Source: an uncultured Allosphingosinicella sp.
GTDB taxonomy: Bacteria > Pseudomonadota > Alphaproteobacteria > Sphingomonadales > Sphingomonadaceae
NCBI GenBank assembly: GCA_934539295.1
Contig: CAKTCN010000018.1
Span: 1 to 64,000 of the forward strand
Direction: 5' to 3'
Length of the DNA stretch: 64,000 nt
Shown here piece by piece: positions 8,000 through 15,989 of the stretch; the first letter of the stretch is position 1; every line of letters starts with the position of its first letter. The translations under genes and the position numbers were made by a program. Below the pieces are notes generated by a model. The model worked only from the letters and a program-made list of their open reading frames with translations, made no database searches and was not told the origin of the DNA.

Positions 8000-9373
8000 A
8001 TGCCTATCAAGGTGCCGGACGCTCTCGAGCTGCATGAGCGGCTTTTCGAGCTCAGAAGCATCTTCCGACTGATGACGCTTACTGAGCGGGATCTAGCGTC
8101 GGAAATTTATGCCTTCGCACTGAGCCTCTCGCCATCGAACCAGTGGACAGATCGGGATCAATACGCCGCCGGTCTCTACTCGGACCTGCTCGCCGACGAC
8201 GCATTCAAGAAAGCCCTTAGCGCCGGTCAGCTTCCAATCTGGGCTGGCCGTGGCGGAACGCCCGTAGAGCTGAACACCCGCGTCCTGTTCGCGCACAACA
8301 AGTGGTCGACCAACCCTGTAATTCGCGGCGGCGTGTACCAGCCGATGAACCATCACAATCAGTATGGCGATGACGAGAGAGCGGCGGCTGATGGCGCCCT
8401 CTTATGGGTCAAAGACGAGGATTGGATCACGGCTCGAGATGCCATGATCAAGGATCGGGAGAGGCAATCCGGCAGCGAGCTTCCGGCAGAGTTTCGATCA
8501 CTTATGAACTTCCATAGCGATGCTGGGGAAACGGAGCAGCCCGTGACGTCAAGGTTGCCCTCCGATGTGCAGCGGTACAGCGACCGCCTATGGGCCGGGC
8601 ACAATCAAGGGTGGTATCCCGAGTCGCGTAAATCTTGGCCAGGCCCGGACGGCGACACCATCTACTTAGGAATGGCGGTGCTTGAGGTCGGCCGCGCTAT
8701 GTTCGGCGAAGCATGGTCAGACGACATAGCTACGCAGCCTCGGCCGGCTTCGCAGGAGCCCTTCCCTTCTACAAACTTCAGCGGAACTGCATTGGAAGCG
8801 TTCGTCGTGGAGGCGCCTCTGCGTATGCATCGCAAAGCTAAGCAGCTCTGGCCAATGTTCGACGCTGTGGTGGAGCGGCTAATTCTAGCTGCTCAAGAAG
8901 GCCGATTGCGGTGCTTTTCGCGCGTGGCCGATCATCTTGACCTCCGGCCGATTGGGCAAAAGTCTTGGCGGCTTCCTGACTCGATCGCGGTATTCAAGCG
9001 GTGCCTCATTGACCCGGCCCGACCGTTCGCTGGGGTTCCTGCACACACGTCCGGGCACAAGGTATTCGTGCACGCGGCCGACATTTGCTCCCTCATCTCG
9101 GGCGCCAAGCCCGACAGCGCCCAGAGTGCTGTCACAGCAAGTAGAAGAAGGCCGGGCAACCGCCGATGGGATTGGAAAGCAGCTTGGGCCTACCTGGCCG
9201 TGGAGGCGGATCTCGACGGCTTTGGCGACAAGTCGCAGGCCGACATCGAGAGAATGCTCGCTGACTGGTTCAGCATGCGTTATAACGGCGCAGCGCCAGT
9301 TGCTTCTCACATTCGGAAAGAGGTGAATCGCTTTTTCCAGGCTCAAGAAGAGCGGGAGAAAAGCAAGCGCTGA
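8000..9373 (+). CDS. Unknown protein downstream of the integrase (457 aa)
   Basis: The open frame begins at a TTG at 7940, has a GTG at 7964 with GGAGGG only 3 nt before it, and a first ATG at 8000. I give the ATG but the start is uncertain. The soluble product has no motif I recognise. It contains WAGRGGTPVELNTRVLFAHNKW and WAGHNQGWYPESR stretches and a charged C-terminal helix ending EEREKSKR. It follows the integrase in the same direction and precedes the AlpA gene, a place often used for accessory or regulatory genes of integrative elements. Confidence 0.75.
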   Translation: MPIKVPDALELHERLFELRSIFRLMTLTERDLASEIYAFALSLSPSNQWTDRDQYAAGLYSDLLADDAFKKALSAGQLPIWAGRGGTPVELNTRVLFAHNKWSTNPVIRGGVYQPMNHHNQYGDDERAAADGALLWVKDEDWITARDAMIKDRERQSGSELPAEFRSLMNFHSDAGETEQPVTSRLPSDVQRYSDRLWAGHNQGWYPESRKSWPGPDGDTIYLGMAVLEVGRAMFGEAWSDDIATQPRPASQEPFPSTNFSGTALEAFVVEAPLRMHRKAKQLWPMFDAVVERLILAAQEGRLRCFSRVADHLDLRPIGQKSWRLPDSIAVFKRCLIDPARPFAGVPAHTSGHKVFVHAADICSLISGAKPDSAQSAVTASRRRPGNRRWDWKAAWAYLAVEADLDGFGDKSQADIERMLADWFSMRYNGAAPVASHIRKEVNRFFQAQEEREKSKR

Positions 9374-9378
9374 CTAAA

Positions 9379-9411
9379 TAGGCGAGATAGGCCGAAATAG
9401 GCGGCGTAGGC
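9379..9411. repeat. Four phased TAGGC repeats upstream of the AlpA-like gene
   Basis: TAGGC occurs at 9379, 9388, 9398 and 9407, spaced 9, 10 and 9 bp, in the 108-bp gap between the unknown gene and the AlpA-like gene. The spacing of about one helical turn suggests a binding array for a DNA-bending or regulatory protein such as an excisionase. Confidence 0.55.
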
Positions 9412-9481
9412 CGACCGTGCCTGCTGCCCCCTCTAACTTCCCTCCTGTTCCCGGCACTCCAGCCGGTCAGGAGCAAGGAAG

Positions 9482-9679
9482 ATGAAGAAACTTCTCAGCA
9501 CTGTCGAAGCCGCTCCCCTTATCGGGGTCGAGCCCAAGACGGCAGAGAATTGGCGCAGCCTTGGGCTTGGTCCCAAGTTCATTCGCGCCGGCCGCCTGGT
9601 CAAATACGATCCGGATGACATTGCAGCGTGGCTGTCGGCTCGTCGCGTCAGCAGCACTTCTGAAGCAGTGGCAGCGTGA
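9482..9679 (+). CDS. AlpA/excisionase-like helix-turn-helix protein (65 aa)
   Basis: MKKLLSTVEAAPLIGVEPKT opens a MerR-like winged helix: a helix-turn-helix, then ENWRSLGLGPKFIR and LVKYDPDDIAAWLSARR, the usual DNA-binding excisionase pattern. AGGAGCAAGGA lies just upstream. AlpA proteins activate integrase or excision genes of satellites and integrative elements, and this one begins a run of closely packed genes (9482-12080) for DNA processing. The TAGGC repeats upstream are candidate sites for it. Confidence 0.85.
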   Translation: MKKLLSTVEAAPLIGVEPKTAENWRSLGLGPKFIRAGRLVKYDPDDIAAWLSARRVSSTSEAVAA

Positions 9680-9682
9680 TCA

Positions 9683-9892
9683 GTGGCGAAACGAAAGGGG
9701 CTCTCGCGCCCCGTTAAGCGAGAAAGCCGCCCGGCGCGTACCGAGCGGCTCCCGATGATTTGTCTGCCTGCCAGCGACAATTTCGGAGATAACATTGAAG
9801 CGCAGCAGGTTCAATTCCTGACGGAGCGCGTGTGCGTCCGTCCGTCGCTAGCCGCGGCTATCGCGTTCCTCGCGTGGGGAGAGCCGGCATGA
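9683..9892 (+). CDS. Small hypothetical protein (69 aa)
   Basis: Starts at a GTG 3 nt after the AlpA-like stop and ends in an ATGA overlap with the next gene (9889), so the three are probably co-translated. The N-terminus is basic (AKRKGLSRPVKRESRPARTE), the C-terminus hydrophobic (LAAAIAFLAWGEPA). No family recognised. Tight packing between two real genes is the main support. Confidence 0.55.
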   Translation: MAKRKGLSRPVKRESRPARTERLPMICLPASDNFGDNIEAQQVQFLTERVCVRPSLAAAIAFLAWGEPA

Positions 9893-10905
9893 GCGACGGT
9901 CGTGCGCCGGGCGATATTGCCCTGTCCTTCCTCGCGGCCATGGAAGCGGCTGGGGTGAAGCCGTCTGAACCTATTCTTCACAGCCTGATGTCCGGCGATC
10001 TTGTCCGCTTTCAAGTGGAAGGTGACCGTGCCGGCCGCCGTAACGGTTGGGCTCGCCTCCACTTAGACGGGCATCCTGCCGGCGCGTTCGGCTGCAACAA
10101 GCGTCAGATCCACGAGAAGTGGAGCGCCGATCACGAGAAGAAGGCCTATACGAAGGCCGAGCGAGCTGATTACGCGAAACGCATGCAGGCGCAGCGTGAG
10201 GACCGGGCGGCCGCTAAGCAAGCAGTGGAACAAGCGGCTGGCGATCGTGCGCGGGCGCTGTTGGACAAGGCGCAGCCGGCCGGCAAACATCCTTATCTCG
10301 TCACCAAGCATATCGCCGGCACGGGCATGCGCCAGCTAGGCGACCTTCTGCTGGTGCCGATGTATGGGCCAGACGGCGCCATCTGGAATATCCAGTGCAT
10401 CGCCGCCGACGGGCAGAAGCGCTTCCTGAAGGGCGGTCGGACGGCAGGCCTCACGTTCATGATCGAGGGCGGCCTCGAGGCAATCCTTGTGGCGGAAGGA
10501 GCGGCAACAGCCGCAGCTCTGAATCGCGCGACAGGCGCCACCTGCTATTCGGCATTCTCTGCAGGTAATCTTCTGGCGGTTGCCCAGATGGCGCGGCTGG
10601 TCTCGCCCGACATGCGCATTGTGCTCTGCGCAGATGACGATCAGCACCTGATTGATCATCCCTCCGTTCGGCGGAATGTAGGTTTGGACGAAGCGACCGA
10701 GGCCGCGATCGCAATCGGCGCGGCCGTGGCCGTCCCGCCTCGGCCAAGCGGCAGCCGGGCTGATGCAAGCTGGGACTTCGCGGACATAAGTGACGACGGT
10801 GTAATCCGGCGCGCCCTGGCCAAGGCCGTGCGCCCGTCCAGAATGGCTCAGTCGCCGAACACATTTGGCAGCCTAGAAGCGCGCCTCTCAAGGGGGCCGC
10901 GGTGA
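9889..10905 (+). CDS. Toprim-domain primase-like protein (338 aa)
   Basis: The start ATG overlaps the previous stop. A charged N-terminal half of about 150 residues precedes the primase-helicase-like region LVPMYGPDGAIWNIQCI and the Toprim core: EGAATAAALN (the conserved Glu) and IVLCADDDQHL (the DxD motif). This arrangement is common in DUF7146/Toprim proteins of phages and islands and suggests primer synthesis for element replication. There is no zinc-binding primase domain that I can see at the N-terminus. It overlaps the VapE gene by one base, so they are likely one unit. Confidence 0.85.
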   Translation: MSDGRAPGDIALSFLAAMEAAGVKPSEPILHSLMSGDLVRFQVEGDRAGRRNGWARLHLDGHPAGAFGCNKRQIHEKWSADHEKKAYTKAERADYAKRMQAQREDRAAAKQAVEQAAGDRARALLDKAQPAGKHPYLVTKHIAGTGMRQLGDLLLVPMYGPDGAIWNIQCIAADGQKRFLKGGRTAGLTFMIEGGLEAILVAEGAATAAALNRATGATCYSAFSAGNLLAVAQMARLVSPDMRIVLCADDDQHLIDHPSVRRNVGLDEATEAAIAIGAAVAVPPRPSGSRADASWDFADISDDGVIRRALAKAVRPSRMAQSPNTFGSLEARLSRGPR

Positions 10906-12080
10906 TGGCAACGGTGATAAATCTGAACGCTTGGCGCGATCGCATCCAGACCAACAAGAACGGGCCGGTGAAGTGTCTCACGAACTTGGTGCTGTATCTC
11001 CAAAACCTACCCGACTTCGCTGGGCAGTTCCGCTTCAACGAACTCTCCGGTCTTGTCGAGTTGGGCGGGGAACCGCTGCAGGATTGTGACTACATCGACA
11101 TCAGAGTGATCATCGAAAAGGCCGGTTACTATCCCGACAAAAGCGATGTGCCGCTGGCCGTCGAACGCATTGCTCGCGATCGTTCCTACCACCCAATCCG
11201 TGAGTATCTCGACAGCCTCACCTGGGATGGACAGCCCCGCCTTGACCGTTGGCTGACCACTTATCTTGGCGCCGCCGATCATGCGCTTATGCGTTCGTTC
11301 GCGTCCAAATTCCTGATCGGTGCCGTGGCGAGAGTTTTCCAGCCAGGGTGCAAGATGGACAACCTTCTCGTGCTGGAAGGCCCACAGGGTCTCGGCAAGA
11401 CGACCGTCGTCGGCGCATTGTTCGGCGAAAATTACATGACGAGCAGCCTGGAGGATTTCGGCAGCAAGGAGGCCGCGATCTCCGTTCAGGGGCAATGGGT
11501 TGTTGAACTCGCCGAGCTTGCCGCGCTGAACAAGAGTGACGTGCTCAAGGCCAAAAAGTTCATCACCGAGACCGTCGACCAATACCGGCCGCCTTACGGG
11601 CGGCATAACGTCCGGCGGCCGCGCCAGTGTGTGATCGTCGGCACCACCAACGATGAGACCTACCTGAAGGACACGACAGGCAATCGCCGGTACTGGCCCG
11701 TGCCGGTGCGCAGCATTGATGTCGCCGGCATTCGCTGTGATCGCGATCAGATCTGGGCGGAGGCTGTCTCGCGCTACAATGGCGGTGAGCATTGGTGGCT
11801 GGAAAACGCCGAAGAGCTCAAGATGGCGGAAGCAGTCCAGCGCGATCGGATCGACGAGGATGTCTGGGCGCCGCAGCTTGACGACATGCTTCGTCATGAA
11901 GATTTCGCCGGCGATGTGCAGGTGAGCAGCTTGCTGGCAGGCCTGCAGGTAGCGACCGATCGGCGCACTAAGGCACACGAGATGCGGGTTGCCCAGCACC
12001 TTGCCAGCCGGGGCTTCCAGAAAGTGAAGAAGCGTGTAGGTGGCGCGCCGGTCAACGTGTGGCGGCGGCCGGAAGCATGA
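10905..12080 (+). CDS. VapE/virulence-associated E family P-loop ATPase (391 aa)
   Basis: Start at the ATG at 10905 (a GTG directly before it is possible), with AGGGGG upstream. Walker A is EGPQGLGKTT near residue 160. A Walker B-like WVVELAELAAL and the stretch CVIVGTTNDETYLKDTTGNRRYWPV follow, the signature of the VirE/VapE superfamily-3-like helicase domain. Such proteins act as replicative helicases or origin-opening factors in satellites and prophages. With the Toprim gene it forms a replication module, and the nine-copy repeat array directly downstream may be its target. Confidence 0.92.
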   Translation: MATVINLNAWRDRIQTNKNGPVKCLTNLVLYLQNLPDFAGQFRFNELSGLVELGGEPLQDCDYIDIRVIIEKAGYYPDKSDVPLAVERIARDRSYHPIREYLDSLTWDGQPRLDRWLTTYLGAADHALMRSFASKFLIGAVARVFQPGCKMDNLLVLEGPQGLGKTTVVGALFGENYMTSSLEDFGSKEAAISVQGQWVVELAELAALNKSDVLKAKKFITETVDQYRPPYGRHNVRRPRQCVIVGTTNDETYLKDTTGNRRYWPVPVRSIDVAGIRCDRDQIWAEAVSRYNGGEHWWLENAEELKMAEAVQRDRIDEDVWAPQLDDMLRHEDFAGDVQVSSLLAGLQVATDRRTKAHEMRVAQHLASRGFQKVKKRVGGAPVNVWRRPEA

Positions 12081-12088
12081 CGGTCAGC

Positions 12089-12362
12089 GTGCCAACCGTG
12101 CCAACCTGTTCCGACCCTGGCGCCCGAGGTGGGAACGCCGCGGAGGCGCAGAAATCGATGCTTTTTCGGCCCCGTTCCCACCGTTCCTACCTCTTTATGC
12201 AAAAGAGAAGGGGACAGAGAGTAGAGGGTGTAGAAGACGATACGGCGGAGGTTTTGGCTCAGCAGGTAGGAACGCCCCCTTTCGCGAGCTCAGAACCCGC
12301 AGGAATCTGCCGATTATCGGCGTTCCCACCTCTCTACTTCCCACGCTCGCAAAGGTTGGAAC
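12089..12362. repeat. Nine-copy array of a 9-bp motif GTKCCNACC
   Basis: Copies lie at 12089, 12098, 12108, 12174, 12183 and 12322 on the plus strand and 12128, 12265 and 12354 on the minus strand. Two groups are head to tail with 9-bp or 10-bp spacing. The array begins just after the vapE stop and fills the 376-bp stretch before 12457, in which I see no convincing gene. By position it is a candidate replication origin (iterons) or regulator site of the element. Confidence 0.7.
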
Positions 12363-12456
12363 AGCAGCCATTCTCGCCCCCGGCGTTGCGTTGGGAGGTC
12401 GCCGAATCGGCAAGTCGCGCGGGTTGCGACCTCGTATCCCATCAAGGAGCAGCGGC

Positions 12457-13305
12457 ATGACGAAGCGCAAAGGGCCGAAGGCATTGGCTACACCGGCCAA
12501 GATCGCGCCAGGACCACGGACGAAGGCGGCGATCGCGCGAGCAGAGGAGGCGTGCGCTGATCGGCCGGTGCGCCCGTACATCAAGTGGGAGCAAGTGCCC
12601 GGCGGCCATCAGGCGACCTCACCGCATGCTGACGAGCACGGACATGCCGACCAGCTGCGGGATGTCTTTGGCACTGCCTCAAGCGCTTTCATGATGCGGC
12701 ATCTGACGTCCCTGGAGGTGGCCACCCGCGGTCGGGGCGAAGCTAGGGGCGACGAGTCGGACAGCCTCAATGCGGCACTCGCACTTATCGGTGCAATCGG
12801 GCCGAGGGACGAGTTGGAGGGCGCCCTCGCTGTCCAGATGGCAAGCTGCCACGCGCTTACAATGGAGATGCTCTGGAAGGCGAAGCAGGCCTCCAGTCCC
12901 GAATATCTGCAACTCACCGGCAACATGGCGGTCAAGCTGCAGCGGACTTTCACAGCCCAGATCGAAGCCCTCGCCCGTCTTCGCGGGAAGGGACAGCAGA
13001 CCGTCCGGGTTGAGCACGTCACGGTTCAGCCAGGCGCACAGGCCATCGTCGGCGACGTCCACCATCATGCCCCGGGGGTGACCGGGGGGCAGCCAAGAAG
13101 CGAGGATCGACCCTTTGAAACGACGGAAGCAGCCAACAGCGCTGGAGCAAGCCCCGCGTTGCCTAGCCCGGACCCGGAGGGGCTCCGCGTGCCAATCGCC
13201 GGCGATGCCGAACGGGCGGTGTCGCATCCACGGCGGACCGTCGCCAGGCGTGCCAGGCAATCAAAACGCCTTCAAGCACGGCCGCTGGAGCCGCGAGGCG
13301 ATTGA
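12457..13305 (+). CDS. Uncharacterised phage/island protein (282 aa)
   Basis: The ATG at 12457 follows AAGGAGCAGCGGC. The middle part (LIGAIGPRDELEGALAVQM, GNMAVKLQRTFTAQIEALAR) and the C-terminal VRVEHVTVQPGAQAIVGDV form a pattern I recall from uncharacterised alphaproteobacterial proteins that sit next to an HGG-motif protein, as here. No function is known. The last 190 bp overlap the next gene in another frame, so the tail past about residue 220 may be poorly constrained. A link to phage packaging is only a guess from context. Confidence 0.75.
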   Translation: MTKRKGPKALATPAKIAPGPRTKAAIARAEEACADRPVRPYIKWEQVPGGHQATSPHADEHGHADQLRDVFGTASSAFMMRHLTSLEVATRGRGEARGDESDSLNAALALIGAIGPRDELEGALAVQMASCHALTMEMLWKAKQASSPEYLQLTGNMAVKLQRTFTAQIEALARLRGKGQQTVRVEHVTVQPGAQAIVGDVHHHAPGVTGGQPRSEDRPFETTEAANSAGASPALPSPDPEGLRVPIAGDAERAVSHPRRTVARRARQSKRLQARPLEPRGD

Positions 13306-13357
13306 GATCCGCCGAGCGCTGCGGGAGATGCGGCGCACTCTCCGGGACAGTCGCTAG
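13115..13357 (+). CDS. HGG-motif small protein (80 aa)
   Basis: Starts at a TTG with GAGG about 9 nt upstream. The sequence ARTRRGSACQSPAMPNGRC then RIHGGPSPGVPGNQNAFKHG is the familiar Cys-containing HGG...GNxNAxKHG pattern of small phage and island proteins, followed by a basic C-terminal helix (REMRRTLRDSR). It reads in a different frame from, and overlaps by 190 bp, the end of the preceding gene. The motif makes it likely to be real. Confidence 0.75.
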   Translation: MKRRKQPTALEQAPRCLARTRRGSACQSPAMPNGRCRIHGGPSPGVPGNQNAFKHGRWSREAIEIRRALREMRRTLRDSR

Positions 13358-13534
13358 TTCCTCGACTGACCCACGATCGCCATTGTTCTCAATGTTCAGC
13401 GCTTGGCGCCCTAAGTTAAACATAACCATCGCCGTACGGCACGGCGCAGTCGAAATCGGCACTATGCCCTGGGGCTACGGGCTGGCTTCTAGATGGGCTG
13501 GGCGGGGTGCCTTAGGCGCCTCGCTCCTCACCAA

Positions 13535-14419
13535 TCATTGAGACGTCAGCTTCCACGTATAGGCGTCTTCAACAGTGTCGACTGTCGGGTTGCCAGCCGC
13601 GTCCACCGCGGGTGTGAACCGGGCGCGGGATCGAAGAATGCGGCAGGTGGTCGCATCCAATGACGACGAGCCGCTCGACACCATGATTGTGCACCCGGTA
13701 ACGCGGCCATTGCTGCCGATATCAAGACGATAGCGGACTGTGCCCTGCTCCTCGTTCCTCAGAGCCGCAGCCGGGTAGTCATCTGCCGAGATCAGCGACC
13801 GGACGTTCGCCTTCCCCTTAGCGGGACTGGCGGCCGGCTGGGGCGGCTTAGGAGGAAGCGGCTCTCCTTCGATGCTCGCAAAAGGATCCTTGGGAATATG
13901 AGCAAACCGAGCTTTCTCCCTGGCGGCAGCCGCGGCAACTGCCTTCACGTGGGCGACACATCGCCGAACCTGAGCGAGACCGGCCGCGCTGCCTTCCAGG
14001 TTCAGCTGGTCGATGACGACCCCGTCGTCCGTCGAAATGTGGAGGGATGAAGCGGCCGCAAAGTGGTTGAGAAAATCACCCGGCATCCTAGCGCCGAACC
14101 CTTTGCGAAGGCCGTCGACGATCCCGACTGACTTCCCGCCCCGGAATACCCGTCCATTGAGCGCGTACGTCAAATCGTAGCCCTGCTTCTCCTTTGCGCT
14201 CCAGCCGTAATTTGTCGCCGAAATGAACGCCTCGCCATCGGCATGGACGTTGACGATGAGCAAGGTGTCGCCTTCTCCTTCGTACTCCGACGCCATGTAG
14301 CAGCCGTCGGTGCCGGCCTCTCCGACTTCCCACCCGCCCGCGTCAGCCCAGTCCCTGGCGGCCAACGGCGTCGGAATGATCAGGGCGCTGGACAGAGCTA
14401 ATGCGACAAACCTGCTCAC
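13535..14419 (-). CDS. Secreted protein with TonB C-terminal-like domain (294 aa)
   Basis: GTG start at 14419 with GGAGGAAC upstream. A signal peptide (SRFVALALSSALIIPTPLAA) is followed by an unknown domain of about 170 residues, a proline-rich linker (LPPKPPQPAASPAKG) and a TonB-type C-terminal domain (DDYPAAALRNEEQGTVRYRL, SSGSSSLDATTCRILRSRARF). Proteins of this build are common in sphingomonads; they lack the N-terminal anchor of a true TonB and their role is unclear. It is the downstream-most of three minus-strand genes (13535-15629) set against the element's main direction. Confidence 0.8.
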   Translation of the reverse strand: MSRFVALALSSALIIPTPLAARDWADAGGWEVGEAGTDGCYMASEYEGEGDTLLIVNVHADGEAFISATNYGWSAKEKQGYDLTYALNGRVFRGGKSVGIVDGLRKGFGARMPGDFLNHFAAASSLHISTDDGVVIDQLNLEGSAAGLAQVRRCVAHVKAVAAAAAREKARFAHIPKDPFASIEGEPLPPKPPQPAASPAKGKANVRSLISADDYPAAALRNEEQGTVRYRLDIGSNGRVTGCTIMVSSGSSSLDATTCRILRSRARFTPAVDAAGNPTVDTVEDAYTWKLTSQ

Positions 14420-14468
14420 TTAAGTTCCTCCAATCAACTTGACTGCAGCCCTAGCGGCTCCAGCTGTC

Positions 14469-14834
14469 CTAGGCATCCCACCAAGCCATGTAGACGGAGT
14501 GAATTGGGAGGTGCCCTGTCTCCGCGGATGCCCGGCCAACGCTTGGGAACAGCGGCCCGTCTCGCCGACTGGGATCATACTTCCTGTAGTGCGTGTGACG
14601 CCGGTCTTTTCGAACCTGCTCTTGCAGCCGCATCTCCAGCGCTGACGCGTCCACGCGGTTCAGCTTGTCGGCAAGAATGACCAGGTGGTTGAAGCCCCAC
14701 CTTCGGTGCTCCTTGAACCGTTCGTGCCCCGCTCTGGCGGTGTACCCAATGGTGTACCCGCCGACGTATGGAGACGCGGCGATCGCCCAAACGGTGTCTA
14801 GCAATCCGTCAATTCTATCCGACCTTATCGGCAC
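14469..14834 (-). CDS. GIY-YIG-like hypothetical protein (121 aa)
   Basis: GTG start at 14834. The N-terminal half reads VGGYTIGYTARAGHERFKEH, then HLVILADKLNRVDASALEMRLQE, which resembles the spacing of GIY-YIG nuclease-like folds (YxG then YxG, a basic residue, and a later Glu). I cannot confirm the catalytic Arg and Glu by eye. It sits between the TonB-like and the zinc-ribbon genes on the minus strand. Confidence 0.55.
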   Translation of the reverse strand: MPIRSDRIDGLLDTVWAIAASPYVGGYTIGYTARAGHERFKEHRRWGFNHLVILADKLNRVDASALEMRLQEQVRKDRRHTHYRKYDPSRRDGPLFPSVGRASAETGHLPIHSVYMAWWDA

Positions 14835-14855
14835 AGTTTCCCCCCAACAGTACCC

Positions 14856-15629
14856 TCAATCTATCTTCTGTGGCAGCCACTCCAGCCCGGCCGTCTCAAA
14901 CCGGAACTGGCGATTGCCGTTGCTGTAAAACGGCAATTCCACGATGACCGACTTGGACCGCTTCAGCTTGTCGATGATCGCTGGCCCATAGGACGCGAAT
15001 ACCACGGAGGAGTCATTATCGGCGCTTTCGTTCAGGCTCAGCTTCTCCGTCGATCCGTCGAAATTCACCGTGCCGCTGCAACCATCAATCCGGCACAGGA
15101 TCTGCCCCTTGTCCACGATGAACATGACGTCCTGGCCCCACTCGGGGTGCTTCCTGACGTGAATGGTTAGGCCTACCGTCCCGTAGGGAAAATCGAGATC
15201 CACGGTGTTTGTGCTTCTGACCCGCGCCTCAATGATCTCGCCATTGCGCACCTCGTCCCTTCGCCGGGAGTAGTCCCACTTCGAGGCGGGGGCTGCAGCT
15301 TCATCAGCCTTGCCGGCACCTTCCAGCGGCAGAGCCGAGTTCGTGGACGCCAGTTCCTCCGTTTCGGTCGCGTCCACGGAGGCGTCGTTCGAGGCGCACC
15401 TTCCGACCAGGAATATCAGGAAGACCAACCCGACTATGACAGCAAGGCCGCTGAAACGGCCCTTACGCCGCTTCTCCTGCTCAGTTCGGATGGTCTCCAG
15501 GTCCTCGGGTGTGAAATCAGCCTTGCAATGCTGGCAGCGCACGGCGCGAGGGTCGATCAGGTTTCGACACCGCGGACATTCGACTTTCGTGATCGTAATT
15601 CTCCCCCCCGGATGGGACGAAGCCAGCAC
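14856..15629 (-). CDS. Zinc-ribbon membrane-anchored protein (about 250 aa)
   Basis: The N-terminus has a four-Cys ribbon (VECPRCRNLIDPRAVRCQHC), then a charged linker, one transmembrane helix (FSGLAVIVGLVFLIFLVGRC) and an outer domain of about 150 residues with no recognised family. The start is unclear: the first in-frame start codon is the GTG at 15629, while a strong GGGGGGAG lies closer to the ribbon but precedes no normal in-frame start codon. A cytoplasmic ribbon with an outer domain suggests a small sensor or envelope protein. Confidence 0.65.
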   Translation of the reverse strand: MLASSHPGGRITITKVECPRCRNLIDPRAVRCQHCKADFTPEDLETIRTEQEKRRKGRFSGLAVIVGLVFLIFLVGRCASNDASVDATETEELASTNSALPLEGAGKADEAAAPASKWDYSRRRDEVRNGEIIEARVRSTNTVDLDFPYGTVGLTIHVRKHPEWGQDVMFIVDKGQILCRIDGCSGTVNFDGSTEKLSLNESADNDSSVVFASYGPAIIDKLKRSKSVIVELPFYSNGNRQFRFETAGLEWLPQKID

Positions 15630-15694
15630 ACGCCGGTCAGTTGGTCAAGCTGGCGGCGGTAAGCGGGTCCGAGACGTCACCATACCCCGGCCTC

Positions 15695-15958
15695 ATGGCG
15701 CGCAAGTGGGACACAGGGCTGGTACGACCATACCGACCGCCTCCCGCCGATTTCCGCCAACTGTACCTACTCCACGGCTGGAGCAAGGAGCTGAGGGAGG
15801 CTCTGCGCTCGAACGACCGCTGCATTGCGCGTTGGCTTGAACAATGCGGTGGCGATGAGTTGCGCGCCGCCCGGGCAAAGATAACGGGAGCAGCGCTACA
15901 CCCAAGCCGGCGGTCTGCGCGGTATGTGCTTAAGCGTGATTCAAACAGGATCAGCTAG
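15695..15958 (+). CDS. Small hypothetical protein (87 aa)
   Basis: Start at the ATG at 15695. The middle (FRQLYLLHGWSKELREAL, RCIARWLEQCGGDELRAAR) looks like a small helix-turn-helix protein of the kind found in sphingomonad phages. No ribosome site is obvious. Function unknown. Confidence 0.45.
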   Translation: MARKWDTGLVRPYRPPPADFRQLYLLHGWSKELREALRSNDRCIARWLEQCGGDELRAARAKITGAALHPSRRSARYVLKRDSNRIS

Positions 15959-15989
15959 CGCTCCGTCAAAGCATGTAGCAGCATAGGCC

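Noticed and set aside
12059..12460. Plus-strand open frame after vapE
   Set aside because: Its composition follows from the 9-bp repeat array (VPTVPT, RSHRSY) and it has no ribosome site of its own.
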